Shown here piece after piece: positions 42,797 to 54,391 of a DNA stretch of 64,000 nucleotides (the first letter of the stretch is position 1; each line of letters opens with the position of its first letter). The notes under the pieces were generated by a model. The model was not told the DNA's origin, ran no database searches, and worked only from the letters and a program-made list of their open reading frames with translations. Source of the DNA: Psococerastis gibbosa (taxonomy: Eukaryota > Arthropoda > Insecta > Psocodea > Psocidae); NCBI GenBank assembly GCA_963971405.1, contig OZ020491.1, positions 812,910 to 876,909 of the forward strand, given 5' to 3'. A program made the position numbers and the translations under genes.

Positions 42797-45700
42797 TTAA
42801 GACTGCATTATCAAAGAACGCGAGTCTCGCTTGGTGCCCTTTTTCTCAACTTTGGGCGGCGCCTTCACTTCGAGATCTGCCTGAGCCGGTTTGGTTTTGT
42901 TTTCCTTCTGATCCGCTCCTTGCAACAATCCAGCAATGGCATCTTCTTCTTTATGCGGCTTCACTTCCTCCTTGCCCTCATTAACTTTGTCAACCAGAGG
43001 CTTAATTACAGCTGGCTGGTAGTCCTTAGCAATGACTCCCATTTTCTTGCCCACATTGAGCATCCTCACGAAGAACTCCACGTCTTCGGGTGTTGCCGTG
43101 TACGGAGTAAAAGCAGCTGGGTTGTAGAACATGTTGGGTGCGCTGAAACCTGTTTCGGAACGAAGGTACGCTGGCGAGTAAGCTCCGGGCATGGCATAGC
43201 GGTAAGAAGTGTCAAAAGGATAAACACCATCTTGAGCCTGAGCTTTGGGACCTGAAGAAGCAGCTTCGGGTTTTATATCCTCGTTCTGTCTGTAATGATG
43301 GCCATGTGGATAATGGCCATGACCGTAAGGGTGACTAAAAGGGTAGACATATGGTTGAACATAAGGCATCTCTGGATGCATCGGAGCTATGATAGGTATT
43401 CCCATATTTGCCGACCTCGCTAGGTGATCCTCCTGCATTCTCGTCAGTTGCTCTTGTTGTTCAGCAATTTTCTGCGCTGCTGTATTCAATTGACTGATTT
43501 CCTCCTTAATCTTATCGACTTTCGAAATTTGGTCCATGGCAGCATCCTTAACATCCTTGTCATCCTTTTTTGCATCCTTAGGTTCATCACTTTTTTCGAC
43601 ACTATTCAACTTCTTTTCATGACCATCAGCAGATTCCCCATGAGTTACCATCGCAGTTGGTAGTGTTTTTCCATGGTCGGCCGTCTTCAGTGGCTGGCAA
43701 TACAGGGAAATGGGCTCGTCATGTACAGGGACAAGGTGGCTCTGTCTGTCATCGTAGTACACCACTTCGGGAACGAGCTCGACGTAAGTGGGGTGACGAA
43801 GGGAGATGTCAGTGTGCTGATAGGTGGGTCGATGCTGCTGGTAGGTGCTGTATGCTGGAAGCAAAGCGGGCTGCGCGATCTGAAAAGACGATGCTGGCGA
43901 GGTAAAACCTGGAGTTGCGAAGCCCTGTGAGGCAAAGCCTGGAGAGGCGTACGTGGCGTGGAGACTGGAAGTCATTGCTGGGGCGCTGTTGACGGAGAGG
44001 GGTGCGAGGCTGATAACGGGCTCGTAAGTACGTTGCTGCTGCATGGGCGTAGCCAGCATTTTCTGCTGCGTCATCTCAACTGGCTCGTTTTTCACCAGGA
44101 CGAATTTTTGCCCCGCCATTTGTTGACTTCGCATTGCTGCATTTTGTTGCTGAAACAGAAACGAAGTGTTGATAATTTAATAGGGCTGTATTACTGCACG
44201 TTTTTCTTAGGCTTCCAATAAAAGCAGTAGATGGAGTTGTACTATAGGTTTATAGAATGCATGACACATATTCAGCACTCCACGGTTTTGGCCTCCCCTT
44301 ATACAATATTATAATTAAATTATCATTATTATAATAAGTGCGTTTTAGTGTTGTAAACTATAGATAGATAGAGATGTAAAATAAATTAACATTCAAATGA
44401 AAAAAATATATAAATTAAATTAAATTAAAAATTTTAAGTGGCACCCAGTCCGTTCACCTAAACCCTACTCCAAATGACCCCCCCCCCCCCCCCATCATAT
44501 ACCGAGGTAATCTGCTTAAGCTGCTAAGCTTATGCGGTACCTACCCCTGTAAAGGTACAATAATATGTACAAATATAAGTACCCAAATATGAATCTGGGA
44601 GCTCATTGGTTGACAGCACGTGAGTCCATTTTAAGGGTTTGCTAAAATTATGTATAAACACACACACAGCTTATATGATTACTTATCTTTTAAGACTCTT
44701 AATTAGAGCTACAGCACTGCAGTTCTACCTGTATGAATTGAAATCAAACCAGTTTCCCGTGAAGAACACTGCAAATTTGTATCCCATCAGGAAACATAGC
44801 GTACCTGCTGTAAATATAAGTCCTGTTGACACGCCTGTTTCTTTACCCTCTGTGCTCCTTCCTGCAGCAGTTCTTCTGGCTGCACACCTGGAGGTCCTCC
44901 CTGCAGCTTCTTCTCCAAGTTGTCTGTTGGATCGAGAGGTGGCACGACCACTGCGTCCGGCACTGCAGGCTTCTGAACGTCAGCAATAATGTTGACCGCT
45001 GCAGCATTACCAGCAGCATCTGCCTTTGTCTTCTCTCTTACCTGAAAAAATACATCAAATTGTTATTATTTGGCCACTTTTAGTTGATACTAACATGACA
45101 TTTTTTTAAAAAATTGTAATTTAGTTGAATCCAAAGAAGAATAGGCATACAAATGAAATGTTTCATGAAGAAAATGCATTTGAACGTGAATTTTCTATCA
45201 TTTTTACAAAAAAAAAACATTTTTTTTTACAAAACCAAATACTTTTCTGGGAAAGCAACATGTCCGGTTTCGTTACTCAATTTAACACCTAAAACATGCG
45301 TTGGTGGCGAATCGCTGTTGCTCATTTGGCGTTACCCAGAGGACACGTGTGGTGGCACTGCACCACGGACGCGAGCAACTTTGTCCCCCACACCTAAAAC
45401 ATACCTGAAGGTAAAAATCATCGATTGAAAGGTTTCGCAGAAATATTATTTTTTAGTCATTTTTCATTAAAATTTAGTTATTTTTATTTTTTTTTACCCC
45501 CAGAAGCAACCTATCAAGGGGCAAGCGACCCCCCGCATTTCGTTTTTTGAGAATAAAACCCCCCCAAATTAAGTTAGCCCAAAATCATTTTTTTTTTCGA
45601 GGTATGATTTTTGTGAACCTACATGCCGAATTTTATCAAAATCGACCGAGTAGTTTGCCCAGAAATCGACGCACAGACAGACAGACAGAACGACAGACAT

Positions 45701-48159
45701 CAGACATTTCGTAAAAACCACTTTTTTGGGTTCCTGGGACCTTAAAACGTGTAAATCAGTAAATCCATTGAAATCTCGGAATCGAAAATTTCGACCGTCA
45801 CAAAGCTTTCCTTATACTACGTATAAATTGGAAAGCAACTAGTATCTAAATTTTGATGCATGATAATATCATATGGGCCCGACGCTAACACCGATTACCC
45901 ACATATTCAAAATGTAGAGAAACATTTATTCTAATTCATATGATATCTTTCTTAGCTCTGCAATATATATATATATACTGTGAAATTCAAGTTGTTGTTG
46001 CGGGGGAGAGGGGAGAGGGGTTGGGTGGTCCGACGGTTCATTTTCAGAAAATTAATTAATAACAGTAACAATTGCTGATTCTGCTGCTGAAAAGATACAC
46101 AAATCGTCAACTATGACACAGTTGCCACTGAGCCCAATCCGCAGACCGCAGATGTTGACGAAACGTTTGGAAGTATACGCGTTCAGAACGACCACGGCCT
46201 ATCATCCCGGATTCTACTGCTTCGTCAATCACGGTGCTGCTTATTCTACTTATTTAGGCCTACATACTCTTTTGACAAGATTGCACTAGCAATAATATAT
46301 TGTCAAAAAAGCATATAAGCAGAGGATTTAGCAGACACTGTACTTGTCGGGCTTGTGGGCCAGATGGCAAGATAGTGGGTTCTAATCCGCCAAGCCAATT
46401 TTTTATTCTAAATCCCCTCATTTCGGTTACAACGAAGAGGTTATCTCTTCAAACTAAGTTAAAGCTAAATGTCAGTGTTATATGCCATATATTACTGCAA
46501 TATATTTAATAAACTCCTAGAACATTTTGAATAATATTGACTTACTAAATGATATCTGTCTAATAGCAAAACCAATCAATCCGTCCAGGTCAATTTGATT
46601 AATAATTACACGGATTTTCATTTTCAATAAATCAATCTAAACACAGCAAAAGTTTAGGTATGCAATGAATTTAGTGAACATAAGTGACCATTTATTGCAA
46701 CTCAGGCTATAATACATTATATACTGCCTACATAATTATAGTAGTACAAAGAGCAAAAATTTGAGTTTGTACCACCGTGTACGTAAGCAATCAAGCATCC
46801 AATCAGACGCCGAATAGCCGCCAATATCTAGTTCGATGTACAGTACATGAGTAACAAAATCTTAAAATTCCATGTTTTGTTGGCAAGTCGGCTTAAAATT
46901 TAAAATTCATTTATTCAGTATATATAGTATATCAGTATTTATACGGGTATATCATGAATGATTTTTGGGGAAAATGAATTATGTACGTATGCACTATGGA
47001 AAACTATGGAGGGGGAGGGGCGTAACAGTCAAAGCATTACAAGTGACCTTTTTCGAATTTTTAAAATGTGACAATATTATCAATGTTGTGTTGATTTATT
47101 GTTTTCCAATTTATACGTAGTATAAGGAAAGCCTTGTGGTGGTCCAAATTTTCGATTCCGAGATTTCAACGGATTTACACGTTTTCAGGTCCCAGGAACC
47201 CAAAAAGTGATTTTTACTCAATGTTTGCCTGTCGCTCCGTCTGTATGTCTGTCTGTCTGTTCATCGATTTCCGGGCAAACCACTCGGCCAATTTTGATTA
47301 AATTTTGCATGTAGATTCAAAAAAATCATACCTCGAGACAATTTTTATTTTTATTTTGGGCTAACTCAATTTGGGGGGTTGTATTCTAAAAAAACAAATC
47401 CAAAAAATTGTCTAAAAACATTATTTCTCAAAAACGGCTCCAACGATTATTTTTTAAATCCACATATATTGTAGTCGTTATTATAATGTTTACAAAATGA
47501 AAGGGGTCGCTTGCCCCTTGATAGTTTGCTTCTGGGGGCAAAAAAATAAAAATTACTAAATTTTAATGGAAAATGACTAAAAAATAATTTTTTTGCGTAA
47601 CTTTTCAATCGGTGATTTCTACCTTCAGGCATATTTTAGGTGTTAAATTGAGTAACGAAACCGAATAGGTTGCTTTCCCAAAATACTATTTGGTTTTGTG
47701 CAAAAAATTATTTTTTGAAAAAATGATAGAAAATTCAGGCTCAAATGCACTACGTGCCCTGCCATTATTGCTGTGTGGTAATGTGCTGGTCTGACCTATC
47801 TAGAATTACCTCACCTCCAGTGACGTCAGGTGGACACCCCCCTCCCCTGAGATATCCGAAATTTAACCTTAGGAAAATTATTTGCCATGAAATTACTCTT
47901 TGTCTCTATCTACTAATTGATAAATTAGAAAGCATGTTCGAGTATGCTTGGACCGGTTCTTTGAGAGAGACTAGAGTCTTAGAGTCTAATCTTAAAGTCG
48001 ACGCTCATTTTGTTAAGCATTGGTTTCCCATGACATAGGTCCCCTGTAAATAAAATAATTTGTACATACCTTTTCAAGCAAACTTTCGCTTGCAGGAAGA
48101 GCGTCGATCGCTGCTAGCACCAACAGGACTCCGAATAAAACAATTGGCAACGATTTCAT
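42797..48159 (-). CDS. Secreted Gln/Pro-rich protein, three exons (tandem copy A)
   Basis: Exons 48070-48159 (30 codons), 44805-45041 (79 codons) and 42797-44149 (450 codons plus stop) join in phase 0, giving 559 residues. Exon 1 is a signal peptide (SLPIVLFGVLLVLAAIDA) plus LPASESLLEK. Exon 2 is Ala/Pro/Glu-rich with QPEELLQEGAQRVKKQAC. Exon 3 is Gln/Pro-rich. It has an SPGFASQGFATPGFTSP repeat (about 175-195) and a Tyr/His/Pro-rich region. A charged coiled-coil segment (VDKIKEEISQLNTAAQKIAE) follows. Then comes a His/Tyr-rich patch, the block TATPEDVEFFVRMLNVGKKM and a Lys-rich tail ending DSRSLIMQS. Copy B at 57.3-61.4 kb is a clear duplicate. Intron 1 (3.0 kb) is swollen by repeat B copies. 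The family is unrecognised; repeats suggest a structural or adhesive secretion. Confidence 0.85.
45150..45845 (+). repeat. Repeat B, partial copy in intron 1
   Basis: Starts near AATGCATTTGAACGTGAATT and ends TATAAATTGGAAAGCA, matching 53.75-54.39 kb. It is interrupted at 45298-45402 by an insert flanked by the 13-base direct repeat ACACCTAAAACAT. Confidence 0.65.
46130..46235 (+). repeat. GACCACGGCC repeat-family copy
   Basis: AGATGTTGACGAAACG, then CAGAACGACCACGGCC and CCCGGATTCTACTGC match 63540-63625. No coding. Confidence 0.5.
47099..47945 (-). repeat. Repeat B, most complete uninterrupted copy (inverted)
   Basis: Compared on the minus strand with the split copy at 49.9 + 53.6 kb, this copy is collinear. 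It runs from GAACATGCTTTCTAATTTATC through the poly-G part and GACAGACAGACA to TATAAATTGGAAAACA. The ends (TGCTTTCCAATTTAT and its complement) are inverted, which suggests a DNA transposon. It has no transposase frame. Confidence 0.7.
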
Positions 48160-48346
48160 GGTGAAAATGAGAATAGGTACTCAGAAACGATACCGACCTA
48201 CAGATATTCAGCAACAACCTAGAGCAAGACTCAGTGGCTAATGGATTATTGCTAGCTGCGGAAACTACCTTTATTTCTGTTTCAGTCAGCAAAATTTAAT
48301 TTAGGCTAAGTGCGGGTCAACCTACAGCATTGAAACTGACGAAGTA
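48160..48346 (-). promoter_or_regulatory. Conserved promoter block of copy A
   Basis: Upstream of the ATG this block aligns with 61371-61545 in front of copy B. Shared pieces are CGTCAGTTTCA, GGTTGACCCGC / GGTGGACCCGC, TTGCTGACT, CCACTGAGTCTT / CCACTGCGTCTT and GTTGCTGAATATC. Similarity stops beyond about 190 bases. Confidence 0.6.
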
Positions 48347-49879
48347 GGTACAATGTGTAGCCTATGTACTGTAGGATCGACGTACAGATTCGCCCAAAAT
48401 TAATGTGCGTAATGTTTTTGAAAACACATGGGTTTATTGACACAAAACGATATTTTATAAGGGCAAATCTCTATAATGCGGCATCACGTATGACAGCGTG
48501 GGGACTTACTGCATATTAAAATTTTAAATCACTGACAGACATTACATTTTCATTACATATTTTATTTTAATATTTTCAATGGATAATTTTAAAAGTTGTA
48601 AGTACTACCCGACCTCGATAGGATGAAATCGTAAAGATACCCATAGGCCACAGCCTACACTTCCACTCAGTAATTATTCATTTAATTGCATTTTAGTGTA
48701 AAGTATACTGAACAAGTACCGGTAAACTAAAATCTGAATAAATTTACTGTTAGACAACCTGATTTTTTCATTATTAGTCTAAAAATGCTGCCAATGCTAT
48801 TTTAGACCACCTAGTCTTTTAAAGGGCCTAGATAAAAAAAATTAAGGCTAACACTAACCTTTTATTATAAGCTACGCCTCACCTTTCAAATTTGGTTATG
48901 AGTCTAATTTCATTACGAATAGAACTTATTCAACATATTGCAGTATTATAATATGATATCTGACAGTGACATTAAACTAACTTTGTTGACGAGCTAACTT
49001 CCACGTTATGATTGAAATTAGACGATGTAGAAAAATATGGTCTTGGCGGGATTCGAACCAACGAACTGTACCTTTCCGGGACATCTCAGGCTGGTATATT
49101 AGCATTTGTCCTAGCATTTTGCCCTAAGTAGCTTTTATACGCTAATAATAACAGGTGATGATACAGGCTAGTCAAACCACTCAGGCCAGTGCCTATAGTA
49201 TAGTTTACAGTTTACAATAAGCAACTAATATTCAATTTAATTAATTAATTCAACGGCAGGCTATTGGCACCCGGTACCTGCACGAAGGCTATACGCGGTT
49301 TGTAACTTAGAAATTTTTAAAATGACCAATTGAAATCGAAATGGAATAAATAAATAAATAAAATAAATATTAAAAGCGTTGTTTCACAAAGTCACCATGA
49401 CGTCATTCATCGAACAAATTACTGCAAGCATTCCTTCGCAGTGAACATCTATAGCATTTACAAGTCCTTGCCAGAAGAAACGAGGACAGATAATAATTTG
49501 GGGAGATTTAGAATAGTCTGCCATCAGTTTCTGGGGAGTTAAGTGTGAGACTGAATGAATGAGTGCCTGATTTGTTGCATTAATATTGCCTCTCTTTTTC
49601 TATTGCTGCTTTATTTTGCAGGAAAAAATGTTATGTATATATTAGTTTGTATAATAATTTGTAAACCAAATAGTCTAGCTGGTAGAGTAGCCCTTCGGAG
49701 TTAAAGTTTGCTTTTCTTTCATTCATAGATGAACAATTTTTATAAACTTTTAACAGATCTACACAAAATCCTCCAAAAGCACTAAAGTGAAAAAAACAGA
49801 CGCCACCACTGGATCAGTTACACAAAACCTCTCTAACAATAATTTACACTGATACAATTTCTCAAACCTACCCCCTCAA
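48347..49879. other. Intergenic, no gene recognised
   Basis: Near 49047-49075 GGATTCGAACC (a B box on the minus strand) suggests a tRNA-headed relic without a usable A box. No gene was seen. Confidence 0.35.
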
Positions 49880-49969
49880 TCGTTTCTCCATTATTGTTCT
49901 AAAATAAAAGAACCGGTCCGAGTTCACTCGAACATGCTTTCCAATTTATCAAAATTATTAGATAGAGAA
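49880..49969 (+). repeat. Left piece of repeat B, split by the LINE
   Basis: AAGAACCGGTCCGAG, CTCGAACATGCTTTCC and TTAGATAGAGAAAA match the 5' part of the copy at 47.9 kb. The rest of that copy resumes at 53615 after the LINE poly(A). Confidence 0.7.
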
Positions 49970-49981
49970 AATTAGTATAGA

Positions 49982-50452
49982 TTGATATCGTTGGAACAAT
50001 ACGGGAGAAACCGAAACCTAGAAATTAAAGAAGTGGAAGTAACTAAAGGAGAAAATGCAGAAGAAATTGTATTGAAAGTGGCAAAGGAATTGGAAATCAC
50101 GCTGGAAAAATCGGACATAGAAGCTTGCCACCGTATTCCAAATAAACAGGGGAAAATACCAGGTATAATTGTTCAATTTCAATCAACAAAGAAGAGGAAT
50201 AAGATGCTGGCACAAAGAAAGAAAATTGTTACAAACCAACAGCTTACAGGAAATGGAAATGGCAGAATATATATATCCGAAAACATGAGTCCTTACTACA
50301 GAGATTTGGCCTGGAAAGCACGTGTCAAAGCAAAGCAAATGAACTATAAATTTGTATGGTTTCAAAACAACAAAGTGCTCGTGAGAAAAGACGAAAATAC
50401 TAAAGATACGATTGTCATAGAAAACGAAAAACACTTAGACAAATTAGTGTAA
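49982..50452 (+). pseudogene. LINE ORF1, N-terminally truncated (FP-like RNA-binding domain)
   Basis: The frame opens in mid-domain with LEQYGRNRNLEIKEVEV, the start of the FP-type segment found in ORF1 proteins of many insect LINEs. It continues through ACHRIPNKQGKIPGIIVQF and KKRNKMLAQRKK to a stop at 50452. The N-terminal coiled coil expected before LEQY is missing, as is usual after incomplete reverse transcription. ORF1 proteins coat the element RNA. The apparent Met at 49982 is probably not a true start. Confidence 0.75.
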
Positions 50453-50480
50453 ACGTCAGATTGGCATAATACAAATACAA

Positions 50481-53438
50481 ATGGACGGACATTACGTGCA
50501 ACATAACGGAAATACACATTTTAAGACTTACGAAACGTACGAAACATGGCTAACTGACAAACAGTCAAACATAGGACTCGAAATAATATGTTTAAACATT
50601 CGATCAATTCATAAGAACTGGAACGAACTAAATGTCATACTGAAGGGAAAAGAAGGGTACACATTTGATATACTAGTACTAACAGAAACAAATACAATAA
50701 CAGAGAACATGAGTCTATATACATTAGATGGATACGAACAACATTTTTACAACCGAAAAAACAGAAGAGGGGGAGGAATTTTAATATATAGTAAAAATAC
50801 ACTAACAGTACAATGCATAGATACAGAAGGAAGACAAACTTACGAGCAAATACACATAAAATTACTAAATAAAACAAAAATTATAGACATTATAAGCATA
50901 TACAGACCACCTAACACTGACAAAAATAACTTCATAATAGAATTGGAAACACAAATAAGAACAAATATTAACAATAAAATGCCTATGCTGGTTTTAGGAG
51001 ATTTCAACATAGATATGAAATCTAAAAATATTTATAAAACAAGACTCGCAAATATGACATGTAACTACGGACTAATACAAGAAATTAAAGATTATACTAG
51101 AGAAGAAGTAAGAAACGAAAAACTAACGCAATCTTGCATTGACCTAATGTACACTAGAGGGAATGAAGCAAAAAACAGAAGTGGAGTTATAAAACATAAA
51201 ATCTCTGACCATTACATGATAGTGATTAATTTTAAAATAGAGAAGAACCAAATAAATCAACTAAATAATAAAACTATAAACAAAATAGACGAATCAAAAA
51301 TGACACGATTACTTAACGAAATAAAATGGAAGGATGCAATGAATCTAGATAATGCAGATTCTATTTATAATACAATAAGAGACAATATTACCAGTATACA
51401 AACACAATGTACAACGTCAATAAAGATTTAAAAAAACAGACCTAATAAAGACTGGATAACGGAAGAAATAAAAATTGGAATAATAAAGCGGGACTTACTA
51501 TTCAGAAAGCATAAACATAATCCAAAAAATCCTGCGTATAGGCAAGAATACAATAGATATAGAAATAAACTGAACAAATATATAAAAAACGCAAAAAACA
51601 ATTACTACAAAATCAAATTTAAAACACACCAAGGAAACATGAGAGAAACTTGGAATTTGGTTAGCAAAATACTGGGAAGAACAGTAAATAATATAGACAC
51701 AATCATTGAAAAACATTTAGGACAAAAATACTCAGATGATACGATTGTAAATCAATTCGCAAAATCATACCTTGAAAATGTTTATAAAATTAAACACGAC
51801 TGTGATATAATAACAAATACTACAGTATTGAATTACACATGCGACAGACAAATGTACTTACCTAAAGTCCAACCAACGGTTATACAAGAAATAATTGATA
51901 GACTAAAAACAAACAAATCACCCGGACTAGACGGAATAAGAATAAATGATATAAAAACAATAAAAACAAACATCAGCCCGGTCATAGCTCACCTAATAAA
52001 CGTATCAATACAAACAGAACACATTCCACAAATGCTAAAAATTGCCATACATAGACCGATTCACAAGACAGGAACTTACTTAGACTACAATAACTACAGA
52101 CAAATAGCCAACTTAACAGCCATAGACAAAATAATAGAAACTTACATAGCTGATAGACTAAGAAAATATCTCACTGACCATGAAATAATCACCAAACATC
52201 AATATGGATTCCAAAAAGGCAGAAGCACAGAAACACTTCTAACAGAATTTTCAGATCTCATAAATAACCGTCTAAACAAACAAGAACATGTACTAGTAAC
52301 ATTTATAGACTACTCCAAGGCATTTGACTTACTTGATTGTAAAATAATGATACAACAGCTAAAAAAAATAGGGATTGAGGGAAAACTCCTAAAATGGTTC
52401 CAAAATTTCATGACAAACAGAAAATACATAGTTAAATATAAAAATAAAATCAGTAGTGAACAAATCACGACAACAGCCATTGCACAAGGGTCAGTCCTTG
52501 CACCTTTGTTGTACTTAATATATACAAACAATCTACCTGATGGACTAACTACGGACAAATCAACAGTATTTATGTTTGCGGATGATACGGCAATAGTAGT
52601 ATATGAGAAAAACTTAGGCAACGCAGTACAAATTATGAAAGAAAAATTCGAACTACTACAAAAATACTCACACGACCACAAACTTACGATAAACGGTAAA
52701 AAAACTAAACTAATGCATATCAGATCACCACAATATAAAACTGAACTAATGAGGGTTATAAAACACGATAACAAATGTCTACATGAAAATAAACAAACAT
52801 ATGAATGCGAATGCACAGAAATACTTGAAACAGTAGATGAATACAGATACCTGGGAATAACAATTGACTACAGATTCAAATTTGACATACATATCAATAA
52901 TGTAAATAAACGACTCAGATCATGTTTATACGCTTTTTACCATATCCAATTTTATTTAAACTATGATACAATGATAGTGATTTATAAAGCACTAGTAGAA
53001 TCTCTTATACGATATGGAATACAAGCATATGGAAACACAACACCATCACAAATACAGAACATTGAAAATATACAATATAGAATACTGAAGATTATAAAAA
53101 ACTCAGATAAAACAAATAAATATAACAAATTGAGCAAAAAAGACCTATTCAATAAATATAACGTACTAACAGTGACGGCTCTTTTCAAATACATTACCAT
53201 CATTAAGTACTTTTATAAAACAGAATACAAACAACCAGTAACACATGACATAGAAACAAGATCTATAACCGAATCAAGACTGCTCACACCCACCATAACG
53301 AACAACTACGGAAGACAGACATTAAAATACATGATACCTCACATTTTCAATGATATACCAAATACAATAAAAGATCTGAAAAAATACAGGGAAATAAAAC
53401 AACAAGTAAAGTCATGGCTCCATAGTAAAATCGAATAA
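50481..53438 (+). pseudogene. LINE ORF2 (endonuclease + reverse transcriptase) with one in-frame stop
   Basis: This polyprotein would nick target DNA and copy the element RNA into it. The frame runs from the ATG at 50481 to a stop at 53436-53438 and is broken only by a TAA at 51429-51431. Reading on past that stop in the same frame stays open. The APE endonuclease motifs are NIRSIHKNW, LVLTETN, YRPPN, LGDFNID and SDHYMIV. The reverse transcriptase has NYRQIANLTAIDKI, QYGFQKGRSTE, FIDYSKAFD, AQGSVLAPLLYLIYTN and the catalytic FADD at 52575-52586. It ends in a basic, LINE-type C-terminal segment. The single nonsense change makes this copy inactive but young. Confidence 0.85.
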
Positions 53439-53521
53439 ATTTTTAATTAAAATTAAAATAACAGAATACTAGACATGGCCTACAGACGTCTCAAAAAGGT
53501 ACAAGTACATATAGTGAAGAA

Positions 53522-53550
53522 CTTGCAGACAGACCCATTGGTCTTGCAAG
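53522..53550 (+). other. 3' stem-loop of the LINE
   Basis: CTTGCA ... TGCAAG forms an outer stem and AGACC-CATT-GGTCT an inner one, about 40 bases before the poly(A). A 3' hairpin recognised by the reverse transcriptase is known in several LINE clades. The role here is inferred. Confidence 0.55.
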
Positions 53551-53614
53551 ACTTCAGACATCCTGACAAAAAAAACATTAAATAAATAGAAAAAAAAAAA
53601 AAAAAAAAAAAAAA

Positions 53615-54391
53615 GTAATTTTATGGCAAATATTTTTCCTATGGTTAAATTTCCGATATCTCGGGGGGGGGGGGCGGTTGTCCACCTGACGTCACTGGAA
53701 GTGAGGTAAATTCTTGATAGGTCCAACAAACACATTAATTACCACACAGCAATAATGGCAGGGCATGCAATGCATTTGAGCGCGAATTTTCTATCATTTT
53801 TTTCAAAAAATAATTTTTTGGGCAAAACCAAATATTTTTTTTGGAAAGCAACCTATCCGGTTTCGTTACTCAATTTAACACCTAAAACATGCTTGAAGGT
53901 AGAAATCATCGATAGAAAGGTTTCGCATTTTTTAGTCATTTTTTCATTAAAATTTAGTTATTTTTATTTTTTACCCCCAGAAGCAACCTATCAAGGGGCA
54001 AGCGACCCCCCGCATTTTGTCAACATTAATAACGACTACAATCTACGAGAATTTAAAAGAAATCGTTGGAGCCGTTTTTGAGAAATAATTTTTTTAGACG
54101 TTTTTTTGGAGTTTTTTGAAAATAAAACCCCCCCAAATTGAGTTAGCCCAAAAAAAAAAATGGTCCCGAGGTATGATTTTTGTGAACCTACATGCCAAAT
54201 TTCACTCAAATCCACTGAGTAGTTTGCCCGGAAATCGACGAACAGACAGACCGACAGACCGACCGACAGACAGACATTTTGTAAAAACCACTTTTTTGGG
54301 TTCCTGGGACCTCAAAACGTGTAAATCTCGGAATCGAAAATTTCGACCATCACAAAGCTTTCCTTATACTACGTATAAATTGGAAAGCAAA
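53615..54391 (+). repeat. Right piece of repeat B, split by the LINE
   Basis: Begins GTAATTTTATGGCAAATA right after the LINE poly(A) and ends TATAAATTGGAAAGCA. It is collinear with the inverted copy at 47.1-47.9 kb and includes a poly-G tract and the (GACA)n-like run GACAGACCGACAGACC. Confidence 0.7.

Larger units (their letters stand above)
49970..53614 (+). mobile_element. 5'-truncated LINE (FP-type ORF1, APE endonuclease, reverse transcriptase)
   Basis: The element lies between two halves of one repeat B copy and ends in a poly(A) run (53590-53614) preceded by a stem-loop. It has a 5'-truncated ORF1, a 28-base gap, and an ORF2 with a single stop. The architecture places it near the CR1/Jockey group of non-LTR elements. 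The 5' boundary is estimated from the uninterrupted copy of the target at 47.9 kb. Confidence 0.85.

Noticed and set aside
45153-45428. 91-residue open frame with Cys-Gly-Gly segments
   Set aside because: It crosses repeat B and the 92-base insert and has no signal peptide or splice logic.
49040-49080. tRNA gene suggested by GGATTCGAACC
   Set aside because: No A box, anticodon arm or acceptor stem could be paired; at most a tRNA-derived relic.
52310-52816. 168-residue minus-strand frame over the LINE
   Set aside because: Antisense shadow of the AT-rich reverse transcriptase frame.
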